A stretch of DNA of 60,357 nt. Origin: Halobacteriales archaeon QS_4_66_20 (lineage in GTDB: Archaea; Halobacteriota; Halobacteria; Halobacteriales; Haloarculaceae). Below are positions 51,320 to 59,139 of this stretch, one piece after another. How positions within the stretch are numbered: the stretch's first letter is position 1; the number at the start of each line of letters is the position of its first letter. A program made the position numbers and the translations under genes. Under the pieces are notes generated by a model, which was not told the origin of the DNA, ran no database searches, and saw nothing but the letters and a program-made list of their open reading frames with translations. Location: assembly GCA_003021015.1 (NCBI GenBank), contig PXRK01000040.1, positions 1 to 60,357 of the forward strand. The letters run 5' to 3'.

Positions 51320-52858
51320 GTGTCTAAACGTAATAAAATGGTACGAACTGATCAGCGAAGCATACCGGAGCGGATCGGTGCAGTCACGGTCACAGCGGTA
51401 CTCCTTCTCTCGGTCGTGTCATTCGGCGGCCTGTCGGGCGGGATCGCGGCACAGGAAGGGCCAGCCGAGGGCCCGCTGACGACCGACGTCCAGCCGGGTG
51501 ACGCTGGCGTCGAGAACGACTTCACGTTCGCGTTCAACGCCAGCGAGATCAGCGACGAGCGGAGCGTGCTGGATATCCGCATCAACTTCAGCGAGGTCAG
51601 CGGCGTCGACGCCTCGGCCATCGCCGAGGACGATGTCACCATCGAGGGCGAGGACACCGGTACGCCCAGTGTCGACGCCACCGCCGAGGCAGCACCCGGT
51701 GTGCTCGTCGTAACGTCTTCGGACACGTTCACCCTCGACAACGAGGGCGGCGTGCTCACCGTCAACGTCAGCGGCGTCGAGGTGAGCAACGAAGGGACGT
51801 TCGACAGCGAAGTCGAGTTCCTCGACGACGAGGAGGGCGACGTGATCGCTTTCGGCTCCGATCAGTACGAGATCGGCGAAGGGAGCCAGAATCCGGCCGC
51901 GTTCGACGTCCAGATCACCGACACCAACAGTCCCGTCACGGCGGGTGAGCCGGTGACCGTCGACGCCGAGATCCAGAACACTGGCGACGTGTCGGCGACC
52001 CAGACGATCGACCTCACGGTCGACGGTCTCGGCAGCGACGACGTGACTGTCTCGCTCGACGGCGGTCAGTCCACGACCGAGACGCTCTCGGTCGAAACAG
52101 CCGAGGGCGACGCCGGAACTTACACCGCGACAGTCGCCTCGGTGGACGCTTCGGCCAGCACGACCGTCGAGGTGCAGGCTGGCACGACCGAAGGGCCGCT
52201 GACGACGGAGGTGAGCCCGGGTGAAACTGGCGTCGAAAACACGTTCACGTTCGCGTTCAACGCCAGCGAGATCAGCGACGAGCGGAGCGTCCTGGACATC
52301 CGCATCGACTTCGACGAGGCGAGCGGTGTCGACGCCGCAGCCATCCCGGAGGACGACGTCACGATCGAGGGCGAGAGCACCGGCACCCCTGGCGTCGACG
52401 CCACCGCCGAGGCAGAATCGGGCGTGCTCGTCGTGACCTCCTCGGACACGTTCACCCTCGACAACGAGGATGGGCTGGTGACCGTCACGATCAGCGGCGT
52501 CGAAGTCGGGGCTGACGGGAGTTTCGCGAGCGAAATCGAGTTCCTCGACGACGAGGAGGGCGACGTGATCGCCTTCGGCACGGACGGGTACCCGATCGAC
52601 GAGGGCGAGTCGGGCGACGGGCCGCCGCCAGTCGTCGGTGACGATCCGCCGCAGGACCTCAACGGTGACGGACTTTACCGTGACATCGACGGCGACGACG
52701 AGTTCACGATCGGCGACGTCCAGCTGTTCTTCCGGAACCGCAACTCGGCTGTCGTCCAGAGCAACGCCGCCGCGTTCAACTTCGACAGCGAGGCCACCGT
52801 CGAGGTGACGATCAGCGACGTGCAGGCGCTGTTCCTCGACTCGCTGGACAGCGAGTAG
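51320..52858 (+). CDS. Secreted repeat protein with CARDB-like and dockerin-like domains
   Basis: A 512-aa protein from GTG 51320 (MSKRNKMVRTDQ); ATG 51338 is an alternative. The signal peptide is about residues 20-44. Two copies of a ~138-aa module (about 49-187 and 290-428) share long blocks such as FTFAFNASEISDERSVLDIR and LVVTSSDTFTLDNE; their DNA is also nearly identical in places. Between them is a CARDB-like adhesion domain (PVTAGEPVTVDAEIQNTGDV). The last 81 residues are a dockerin-like EF-hand domain (GDGLYRDIDGDDEFTIGDVQ) matching the PQQ protein at 34886. The acidic modules resemble cohesin-type folds (ISDERSVLDIRI), so it may bind dockerins. Export and surface location are confident; partners are inferred. 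Confidence 0.8.
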   Translation: MSKRNKMVRTDQRSIPERIGAVTVTAVLLLSVVSFGGLSGGIAAQEGPAEGPLTTDVQPGDAGVENDFTFAFNASEISDERSVLDIRINFSEVSGVDASAIAEDDVTIEGEDTGTPSVDATAEAAPGVLVVTSSDTFTLDNEGGVLTVNVSGVEVSNEGTFDSEVEFLDDEEGDVIAFGSDQYEIGEGSQNPAAFDVQITDTNSPVTAGEPVTVDAEIQNTGDVSATQTIDLTVDGLGSDDVTVSLDGGQSTTETLSVETAEGDAGTYTATVASVDASASTTVEVQAGTTEGPLTTEVSPGETGVENTFTFAFNASEISDERSVLDIRIDFDEASGVDAAAIPEDDVTIEGESTGTPGVDATAEAESGVLVVTSSDTFTLDNEDGLVTVTISGVEVGADGSFASEIEFLDDEEGDVIAFGTDGYPIDEGESGDGPPPVVGDDPPQDLNGDGLYRDIDGDDEFTIGDVQLFFRNRNSAVVQSNAAAFNFDSEATVEVTISDVQALFLDSLDSE

Positions 52859-52893
52859 GCCAGAGGCTTGCCCGGTCGGATAAAACTACCTCA

Positions 52894-52909
52894 TACTGTC
52901 GGACGTGAG
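52894..52909. mobile_element. MITE family D fragment D3 (left end)
   Basis: TACTGTCGGACGTGAG after TCA 52891-52893. One change from the D1 terminus. The stretch 52859-53082 between genes is a graveyard of element ends: D3, an F-like terminus at 52943 after TGA, then truncated A3. Confidence 0.6.
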
Positions 52910-52942
52910 TACGTGGAGAGTTCTACCCCGGAACCATGCTGA

Positions 52943-52955
52943 TAGTGATTATTGG
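52943..52955. mobile_element. Solo MITE terminus, family F
   Basis: TAGTGATTATTGG after TGA 52940-52942, matching the terminus at 54704. Confidence 0.35.
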
Positions 52956-52966
52956 AGTCGTTCTCA

Positions 52967-53064
52967 TACTGGTGGCTGTAATTCGTTTACTCACCAGTCG
53001 CTGCTCTCTGCGGAGACAGACCCGTTCCGCCTGGATTCTCAATTCGAGTGTTCACGTACGTACA
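52967..53064. mobile_element. MITE family A, truncated copy A3
   Basis: TACTGGTGGCTGTA (after TCA 52964-52966) and the whole interior of A2 up to TTCACGTACGTACA; the last 10 bases of the right repeat are lost. It abuts the 3' side of hisE. Confidence 0.88.
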
Positions 53065-53082
53065 TTCAGGGCGGAGAGGAAG

Positions 53083-53415
53083 TCACCGCCGGTCGGCCAG
53101 TTCCTCGCGCAGGTCCGCCACCGTCATGTCTTTCATCGAGAGCAACACGAGCAGGTGGTAGACGATGTCGGCGGCCTCGTGAGCGAGGTCGTCGCGCTCG
53201 TCGTCCTTGGCCGCGAGGATCAGTTCGGTCGTCTCCTCGCCGAGTTTCTCAAGCACCGCGTTCTCGCCTTTCTCGTGGGTGAACAGCGACGCCGTGTACG
53301 AATCCTCCGGGAGGCGATCCTTGCGGTCCTCGATCACCGCGAACAGTTCGTCGAGAACCTCGTCGGCGCTCGCGTCCCTCGCATCCGGGTCGTCGGCAGT
53401 CGAGTCGTCAGCCAT
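53083..53415 (-). CDS. hisE: Phosphoribosyl-ATP pyrophosphatase
   Basis: A 110-aa protein from ATG 53413-53415 (MADDSTADDPDARDASADEV). The MazG-like all-helical core has the metal-binding pattern EKLGEETTELILAAKDDERD and DLAHEAADIVYHLLVLLS. It hydrolyses phosphoribosyl-ATP to phosphoribosyl-AMP, step 2 of histidine synthesis. Other his genes are not in the window. The N-terminal extension is acidic. Next to pdxT on the same strand. Confidence 0.93.
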   Translation of the reverse strand: MADDSTADDPDARDASADEVLDELFAVIEDRKDRLPEDSYTASLFTHEKGENAVLEKLGEETTELILAAKDDERDDLAHEAADIVYHLLVLLSMKDMTVADLREELADRR

Positions 53416-53491
53416 GCCCGTCCCATCGCGTGCTGGTGCCTTCATACCGTCGAAGCGGATCCTTTCCACCGCCAAGAAATTCACGACAAAT

Positions 53492-54100
53492 TTACACAGA
53501 AGATACGCCAGCCTTCACGTCGTCAAAGAAGGCGAGGTCGTGAATCCGGGAGTCGGGCGTCAGTTCGGGATGGAACGCGGTGCCGATGACTGGCCCCTGA
53601 CGGACTGCCACCGGGCGGTCGTCCCAGGTTGCCAGTACCTCGACATCCTCGCCGACGGACCCGACGACCGGCGCGCGGATGAACACCGCCGGGAACGGGT
53701 CGTCGAGGCCGATGACGTCGAGTGGCGCCTCGAAGCTGTCCCGCTGGCGGCCGAAGGCGTTGCGCTCGACGGTCACGTCCAGCAGGTCGAGCGTGTCCAC
53801 GCGGTCGTCGTTGGCGTCCGTGCTGAGGAGAATCAGGCCCGCACAGGTCGCCAGCAGCGGCTTGCCGGCGGCGACGTGGGCCTCGATCTCGGGCGCAATC
53901 CCCTCGCGGTGGACCAGCCGCGAGATGGTCGTCGACTCGCCGCCCGGCAACAGCAGGGCGTCGCAGTCGGGCACCAGCCCCGACTCGCGGATCTCGACGA
54001 CGCTGGTCTCGGTCCCGTGGGCGGCCCCCGCCCGCTCGATCGCCTCGGCGTGCTCGCTGACGTCACCCTGGACCGCGACCACGCCAGCCTGCAGTGTCAT
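53492..54100 (-). CDS. pdxT: Pyridoxal 5'-phosphate synthase glutaminase subunit
   Basis: A 202-aa class I glutamine amidotransferase from ATG 54098-54100 (MTLQAGVVAVQGDVSEHAEA). The motifs are LLLPGGESTTISRL (oxyanion region), PLLATCAGLILLS with the catalytic Cys, and GTAFHPELTPD with the catalytic His and Glu. It supplies ammonia to PdxS for vitamin B6 synthesis; pdxS is not nearby. Its stop lies 76 bp from the hisE start. Confidence 0.94.
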   Translation of the reverse strand: MTLQAGVVAVQGDVSEHAEAIERAGAAHGTETSVVEIRESGLVPDCDALLLPGGESTTISRLVHREGIAPEIEAHVAAGKPLLATCAGLILLSTDANDDRVDTLDLLDVTVERNAFGRQRDSFEAPLDVIGLDDPFPAVFIRAPVVGSVGEDVEVLATWDDRPVAVRQGPVIGTAFHPELTPDSRIHDLAFFDDVKAGVSSV

Positions 54101-54447
54101 GTACACGGCTAGCCGCTACAACTGAAAAAACCACTCGATCCTCGCGCGCGCCTGGACGGACGTGGCGTGCGCCATCCGTGTGCCACCGTGCCACAAACCA
54201 GATCCGTCGAAAACCGGACAAACCTGTAGCGAGGTGGCGGAGATCTACAACGGTAAAGGGGCAAGTAGAAACTGCCTCTCTGCTAGTCGTCTGCCGGTTT
54301 TTCGGATTTCTCGTCCAGATCGTTCTCTGCTGGTGGTGCTGTGTACAGCACGCCTCGGCTCGCACTATGTCGTGTCATACCACAGCAGTCCCGATTCTCA
54401 CTGATAAAGCCCACCCTAAGAGAGACTTAAGAGTAATAGGTGTATCG

Positions 54448-54560
54448 AGACGGCGAGTTATACTCGCCTGGAGAGGAACAACTGTGGGTAATACCCGGTC
54501 CGGACCGGGTCCACGGAGGGCGCTCGGGAGCGCCAGGGTGTGCGAGGCCCCGAAGTCGAT
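54448..54560 (+). ncRNA. Candidate structured RNA upstream of the 28-aa ORF
   Basis: Within a 516-bp gene-free stretch (54101-54616) lie three strong hairpins in a row: GGCGAG-TTATA-CTCGCC (54452-54468); CTGTGG/CCACGG enclosing the palindrome CCCGGTCCGGACCGGG with a 6/1 asymmetric internal loop (54482-54516); and GGCGCT-CGGG-AGCGCC (54519-54534). An A/T-rich CTTAAGAGTAATA about 10-25 nt upstream could be a promoter. It could be an H/ACA-type guide or another small RNA; I see no SRP RNA or RNase P signature. The strand is not certain. The rest of the stretch shows nothing recognisable. Confidence 0.3.
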
Positions 54561-54616
54561 CGTACCGAAACCTGACGAGCGAAACACACAAGACCGGCGA
54601 GAGCAATCGTTCGCGT

Positions 54617-54703
54617 ATGACCAGTGAACAGTGGATCGCGATCTTTTTCACCGTCCTGATGATCGGATCCGCGATCGCGTTCGGCGCCGTCAGCCTCATC
54701 TGA
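54617..54703 (+). CDS. 28-residue single-helix membrane peptide
   Basis: ATG 54617 starts MTSEQWIAIFFTVLMIGSAI, ending FGAVSLI and TGA 54701-54703. The pattern (short polar N-terminus, one membrane helix) matches tiny conserved membrane peptides seen in haloarchaea. Its stop codon directly abuts a family F MITE terminus (TAGTGATTATA), the same configuration seen at other gene ends here, which supports it being a true gene end. Confidence 0.5.
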   Translation: MTSEQWIAIFFTVLMIGSAIAFGAVSLI

Positions 54704-54714
54704 TAGTGATTATA
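54704..54714. mobile_element. Solo MITE terminus, family F
   Basis: TAGTGATTATA immediately after the TGA stop of the 28-aa gene. No partner end was found before mptA. Confidence 0.35.
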
Positions 54715-54840
54715 TCGCTCTCGATCACCGCCCGGGGTTTCGCCGCCGTCGGACCCGGGTTCCCGGCGCCGTAGAGCGTTCTTAATCGGGGTCATCCGGT
54801 ACCGAAAACTCTTTTCGTGAAATTCCCTTACTACGGTTCG

Positions 54841-55779
54841 ATGACCCAACAACTGCCGGACGTGCAGGCGTCCAGTCCGGAGGTGTCGGTCGGCCTCAAC
54901 CGGGTCGGCGTCACCGGCGTCGAGAAGCTCGTCAAAGTCGCCCGCCCCGACAAGCGGCCGCTCATTCTCATGGCCGAGTTCGAGGTGTTCGTCGACCTCC
55001 CCTCTTGGCGGAAGGGCGCGGACATGAGCCGCAACATGGAGGTCGTCGACGAGACGCTGGAGGCGGCGGTCAGCGAGCCGGCCTACCGCGTGGCGGACGT
55101 CTGCGGCAACGCCGCAGAGCGGCTGCTGGAGAAACACGAGTACACCACGAAAGCCGAAGTGCGCATGGAGGCGGAGTACATCATCCGCGAGCAGACCCCC
55201 GCCTCCGAGCGCCAGACGCAGAGTTCGGCGGACATCATCGCCGCCGCGACCGCGACCGACGAGGGCACCCGCGAGGAGATTGGGGTCACCGTCACCGGGA
55301 TGACCGTCTGCCCCTGCTCGCAGGGGATGTCGACCAGCCGTGCCCGCGAAACCCTCCGGGGACTGGAGGTCGAGGACGAGGTTATCGACGAGTTCCTAAC
55401 TGAAGTGCCACAGCCGGGCCACTCCCAGCGGGGCCACGCGACCGTCACGATCGAGAGCAACGGCGCGCCCGAGGTGAACTTCTTCGACCTCATCAACATC
55501 GCCCGCGACGCGATGAGCGCGCGCATCTACAACCTCGCCAAACGCCCCGACGAGGACCACATGACCGTCGAGGCCCACCGCGACGCCAAGTTCGTCGAGG
55601 ACTGCGTCCGCGCGATGGCCGAGGGCGTCGTCGACCAGTACCCCGACCTCCCCGACAATGCCGTCGTCACGATGAAACAGTCAAACGACGAATCGATCCA
55701 CCAGCACAACGCTCACGCCGAGCGCGTCGCCGAATACGGACAGTTGAAAGCCGAGTTGAACGGTGACGGCGCGAACTGA
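54841..55779 (+). CDS. mptA: GTP cyclohydrolase MptA (type IV / FolE2-like)
   Basis: A 312-aa enzyme from ATG 54841 ([20 protein letters not shown]). It converts GTP to a cyclic dihydroneopterin phosphate, the first step of archaeal pterin (methanopterin/folate-type) synthesis. Landmarks: [48 protein letters not shown] with the metal-ligand Cys region, and [11 protein letters not shown], then [15 protein letters not shown]. The length is normal. The frame extends eight codons upstream, but the family start is at MTQQLPDV. Confidence 0.95.
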   Translation: MTQQLPDVQASSPEVSVGLNRVGVTGVEKLVKVARPDKRPLILMAEFEVFVDLPSWRKGADMSRNMEVVDETLEAAVSEPAYRVADVCGNAAERLLEKHEYTTKAEVRMEAEYIIREQTPASERQTQSSADIIAAATATDEGTREEIGVTVTGMTVCPCSQGMSTSRARETLRGLEVEDEVIDEFLTEVPQPGHSQRGHATVTIESNGAPEVNFFDLINIARDAMSARIYNLAKRPDEDHMTVEAHRDAKFVEDCVRAMAEGVVDQYPDLPDNAVVTMKQSNDESIHQHNAHAERVAEYGQLKAELNGDGAN

Positions 55780-55840
55780 TCGGCGGTCGGTTCCCACCGA
55801 CCCGTCGTAACTGAAAGGCTGGTTTGTATTACCGGCATCC

Positions 55841-55848
55841 CTTTTATG
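55841..55848 (+). promoter_or_regulatory. TATA box of the PQQ lipoprotein gene
   Basis: TTTTATGA is centred about 26 nt before ATG 55870. It overlaps the upstream in-frame ATG at 55846, which argues that 55870 is the true, leaderless start. Confidence 0.55.
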
Positions 55849-55869
55849 AATAATTCTTTTAGAAAGGGT

Positions 55870-57186
55870 ATGGACAGGCGTCGCTATCTGCTCTCCACGG
55901 TGGCACTGCTACCAGTAGTTGCAGGATGCACGATGGGGAATGATACCACAGAGGACTCCGAATCAACCCCGACGCCGTCACCCGAGGATGTGCCGACGGC
56001 GGACGGTAGACCGACGCCTGAGCCGCCGCCCGGCAAGTTCGAGTCGATAGATGAGGAGGCTGTCTGGGCGTTCGAACCCTCGACCGAGATTCAGTCATAC
56101 GCACTGGGAGAGGACATATACGTCGAGACGGCCCGGTCCCTTGCCAGGGTGTCACCTACGGGAGCGCTCGAGTGGACCGTCGACTCTCCGTCGGAGACGT
56201 ACAATCTGTCAGTGAATGGGGGCTCAATCTACTCTACGGCGTTCGGTGGCAGTGTCACTGCTCGCGATACCACATCCGGGGAGCGACAGTGGAACCAAAA
56301 ACTCGATACGGGCCAGTTGGTACTGACCGAGGTCACCGAGGGAACGGTCTTCGCTCACGTCACCAACGACGATCCGGGCGTATTCCCGCTTTTTGCGTTG
56401 GACGCTGACACCGGCGCGGAGCGCTGGCGGACGGAGACGGGGATGGTGATGCGGTCAGCTGTCTCGCACGGGCGCTGTCTCACCTGGTCGACGGTTGACG
56501 GCCTCTCAGCGTTTGGCGTCGATACCGGCGAACGGCAGTGGAGAGACGATCCAATCAGCAGTGGATACGCCCGGTCTCTGCTGACCGTCGGCGACGTTCT
56601 TTGTGTCTCCATCGAGGGAACGGTGTTCGGATACGCGCTCCCGGGGGGGACGAAACGCTGGGAACTGTCGGTACCGGACAACGTCGAGATCGTTCGAAAA
56701 GCGCCGTCCGGTTTCAGCTACCCCAACCGGATCTACGTCGCGGACGACAGTGGCAACCTGCTCGCCGTCGAGACGACCAGCGGCGTCGAACTGTGGCTGA
56801 CGGGTCCAAAGGGGAAGCCGGCTTCCGGCTATCCGGGGCTAGCTATCGGCCCGAAATCGGTCGTTCACCGAACTGAAAACGTTCTCACCGCATACGATAG
56901 CGTGGACGGAGACCGACGCTGGGCGCATTCGACCGACATCCACGCCGAGCCCGGACAACCCGTCGTGGCGACAGATACCATCTATCATCCCGTTGTCCGT
57001 GACGATGGAACCCTCGCGGTGAACGTGTTCGACCTGGAGACCGGACGGCGCCGATGGCTCGCACGGATCGGCTCCGGGGAGTACCCCCCGCGTCCGATCG
57101 GGGTCCGCGGTGGGCACCTCCTTCTCAAATCTGCGGACACGATCTACGGCGTTCCGACTGACGGCGACGGCGCAGCAACCCAGTAG
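55870..57186 (+). CDS. Exported lipoprotein with PQQ-like beta-propeller
   Basis: A 438-aa protein from ATG 55870 (MDRRRYLLSTVALLPVVAGC). DRRRYLLS plus a hydrophobic run ending VVAGC is a Tat signal with a lipobox; a Thr/Pro/Ser/Asp linker follows. The body is a propeller built of blades such as SLARVSPTGALEW, ALDADTGAERW and AVETTSGVELW. The usual quinoprotein ligands are not evident, so it may be a binding or scaffold protein. Its base composition is slightly lower in GC than its neighbours. No operon partner; mptA lies 90 bp upstream. Confidence 0.8.
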   Translation: MDRRRYLLSTVALLPVVAGCTMGNDTTEDSESTPTPSPEDVPTADGRPTPEPPPGKFESIDEEAVWAFEPSTEIQSYALGEDIYVETARSLARVSPTGALEWTVDSPSETYNLSVNGGSIYSTAFGGSVTARDTTSGERQWNQKLDTGQLVLTEVTEGTVFAHVTNDDPGVFPLFALDADTGAERWRTETGMVMRSAVSHGRCLTWSTVDGLSAFGVDTGERQWRDDPISSGYARSLLTVGDVLCVSIEGTVFGYALPGGTKRWELSVPDNVEIVRKAPSGFSYPNRIYVADDSGNLLAVETTSGVELWLTGPKGKPASGYPGLAIGPKSVVHRTENVLTAYDSVDGDRRWAHSTDIHAEPGQPVVATDTIYHPVVRDDGTLAVNVFDLETGRRRWLARIGSGEYPPRPIGVRGGHLLLKSADTIYGVPTDGDGAATQ

Positions 57187-57240
57187 CAGACAGGTATACA
57201 CAGGAAAAGCTTCATTGTCGGTTGTAAACGACGTATACAT

Positions 57241-57486
57241 ATGGGGACGAAGACGATCCGACTGGATGAGGATGTCTACGAGCGGCTCAAGTCCGAAAAG
57301 CGGGACGACGAGACGTTTTCGGAGGTCGTCAATCGGCTCATAGGTGACTGGTCGCTGCTCGATCTGGCTGGAACTGCGACCGAAGCGGAGACAGCCCGCC
57401 ACAGAGAGATCCTCGAAGCAGCCGAACAGAACGCAACGCAGGACCGCGAGGGGTTGCTGGAGCAGTTCGGGATTGAGCGGGAATGA
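57241..57486 (+). CDS. vapB: VapB-type antitoxin
   Basis: An 81-aa protein (MGTKTIRLDEDVYERLKSEK). The N-terminal ribbon-helix-helix (TIRLDEDVYERLKSEKRDDE, TFSEVVNRLIGDWS) is the DNA-binding part of archaeal VapB (DUF217-type) antitoxins; the acidic C-terminus would wrap the toxin. It overlaps the toxin start by ATGA. Since the toxin is truncated, this antitoxin is orphaned. An A/T-rich GTATACATATG surrounds the start. Confidence 0.85.
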   Translation: MGTKTIRLDEDVYERLKSEKRDDETFSEVVNRLIGDWSLLDLAGTATEAETARHREILEAAEQNATQDREGLLEQFGIERE

Positions 57487-57602
57487 TCCTGGACACCGAT
57501 TTTCTGATCTCGCTCAGGGACGGGGACGACGGTGCAGTTGAACTCGCAGCTGAACTCGAACAGTCGGCAGTCCCCTGACGTATTCCGAGCATCGTCCTCG
57601 CC
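57483..57602 (+). pseudogene. vapC: VapC toxin, N-terminal remnant
   Basis: The ATG overlaps the vapB stop. The product starts MILDTDFLISLRDGDDGAVE, the first PIN-domain strand with its catalytic Asp (ILDTDFLI). A TGA at 57576-57578 stops it after 31 codons; the frame beyond reads RIPSIVLA, the next family block (normally followed by ELYYGV), and then breaks off at about 57602, right before the photolyase gene. The remaining ~90 codons and catalytic acids are gone, so the toxin is inactive. Confidence 0.85.
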
Positions 57603-57648
57603 GTGCCATGGCCAGTCAGTATTTGCCGCTCCAGTCAAAGGGGCGCGT

Positions 57649-59139
57649 ATGGAAACTGCAGTCGTCTGGTTCCGCGACGACCTCCGGGTGGACGACAACC
57701 CGACGCTGGCCGACGCCGTCGCGGCGGCCGGGGAAGTCGTCCCACTGTACGTGTTCGACCCCCGCACCCGTGGCGAGACGCGCTACGGCACCGGGAAGCG
57801 CGGCACCCACCGCACCCGGTTTCGCCTGGAGAGCGTCGCCGACCTGCGCGCGTCGCTGCGCGGGCGCGGCGGCGACCTGTTCGTCCGCGAGGGTCGCGTC
57901 GAGGACGTCGTTCCCGCAGTCGCGGGCGCGGTCGGCGCTGACGCCGTGTTCGCACAGACGAAGCCAGCTACGGAGGAACTGAAAGCCGAGTACGGCGTTC
58001 GAGATGCGCTCCCCGATAGCGTCGATTTCCGCCGCCGGTGGACCCACACGCTGTACCACATCAACGACCTGCCGACCCGCTACGACCGGATCGACGACAC
58101 GTTCACGCCCTGGCGCAAGGAGGTCGAGGACGGCGCCGCGGTGCGCGATCCGGTGCCTGCACCTGAAACCGTCCCGGCGCCCGACAGCGTTCCGTCGCCG
58201 GCGACGCTACAGGCGGAATCCGCCGATTCGCCGGTCGCAGACGTTGCTGGCGATCCCGGCGACATCCCGACCCTTGCCGACTTGGGGTACGAGGAGTCGC
58301 CGACTGACGACCGCGCAGTCCTGCAGTTCGAGGGTGGCGAGACGGCGGGCAAGCGCCGCGTCGAATCGTACGTCTGGGATGGCGATCACCTCCGGGAGTA
58401 CAAGGAGACCAGAAACGGGCTGCTCGGCGCGGACTACTCCTCGAAGGTCTCGCCCTGGCTGGCCGCGGGTTGTCTCTCGCCGCGGTGGCTCCACCGCGAG
58501 GTGCAGCGCTACGAGGAGCGACGCGTCGCCAACGATGACACCTACTGGCTGGTGTTCGAACTCGCCTGGCGGGACTTCTTCCAGTTCCAGTTTCTCAAAC
58601 ACGGCGCCGACTTCTTCGCGCCGAACGGGATCCGGGACGTCGAGAAACGCTGGGACCGCGACCGCGCGGCGTTTTGCCGGTGGGCGGGCGGCGAGACGGG
58701 CATCCCGTTCGTCGATGCCAACATGCGGGAGCTGAACCGGACGGGCTACATGTCCAACCGCGGCCGCCAGAACGTCGCTTCCTTCCTCGCAGACGCGCTG
58801 GGGATCGACTGGCGGTGGGGGGCAGCGTACTTCGAACAGCGGCTGGTCGACTACGACGTGGCCTCGAACTGGGGCAACTGGGCGTACCAGGCCGGGGTCG
58901 GCAACGACTCGCGTGACAACCACTTCGACGTCCTCTCGCAGGCCGAGTACTACGACGACGATGCCGCGTACGTCCGGACGTGGCTGCCGGCACTCGACGA
59001 CCTGCCGCCCCAGTACGCTCACCGACCCTGGCGGATGGACGACGACGAACAGGCCCGCTACGGCGTCGACCTCGGCGTCGACTACCCCGAACCGATGATC
59101 GACATTGAGGCGCGGTACGCGGAACTCCGGAACCAGTGA
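57649..59139 (+). CDS. Cryptochrome-DASH family photolyase
   Basis: A 496-aa flavoprotein from ATG 57649 (METAVVWFRDDLRVDDNPTL). The N-terminal antenna-type Rossmann domain is followed by the helical FAD domain: RNGLLGADYSSKVSPWLAAG, WLVFELAWRDFFQFQFLKHG, VDANMRELNRTGYMSNRGRQ, DWRWGAAYFEQRLVDYDVAS and NWGNWAYQAGVGND. The FFQFQFLKHG and NRGRQNVASFLA blocks are characteristic of the DASH subgroup, which repairs cyclobutane dimers mainly in single-stranded DNA. An Ala/Pro/Ser/Asp insertion (about residues 165-205) is extra. The gene starts 47 bp after the vapC remnant. Confidence 0.92.
   Translation: METAVVWFRDDLRVDDNPTLADAVAAAGEVVPLYVFDPRTRGETRYGTGKRGTHRTRFRLESVADLRASLRGRGGDLFVREGRVEDVVPAVAGAVGADAVFAQTKPATEELKAEYGVRDALPDSVDFRRRWTHTLYHINDLPTRYDRIDDTFTPWRKEVEDGAAVRDPVPAPETVPAPDSVPSPATLQAESADSPVADVAGDPGDIPTLADLGYEESPTDDRAVLQFEGGETAGKRRVESYVWDGDHLREYKETRNGLLGADYSSKVSPWLAAGCLSPRWLHREVQRYEERRVANDDTYWLVFELAWRDFFQFQFLKHGADFFAPNGIRDVEKRWDRDRAAFCRWAGGETGIPFVDANMRELNRTGYMSNRGRQNVASFLADALGIDWRWGAAYFEQRLVDYDVASNWGNWAYQAGVGNDSRDNHFDVLSQAEYYDDDAAYVRTWLPALDDLPPQYAHRPWRMDDDEQARYGVDLGVDYPEPMIDIEARYAELRNQ

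Noticed and set aside
54101..54616. SRP (7S) RNA or RNase P RNA in the gene-free stretch
   Set aside because: No helix 8 GGAAGGGAGCAG-type motif or RNase P core (GAGGAAAGUC, ACAGAAA) is visible; left as an unassigned structured RNA candidate.
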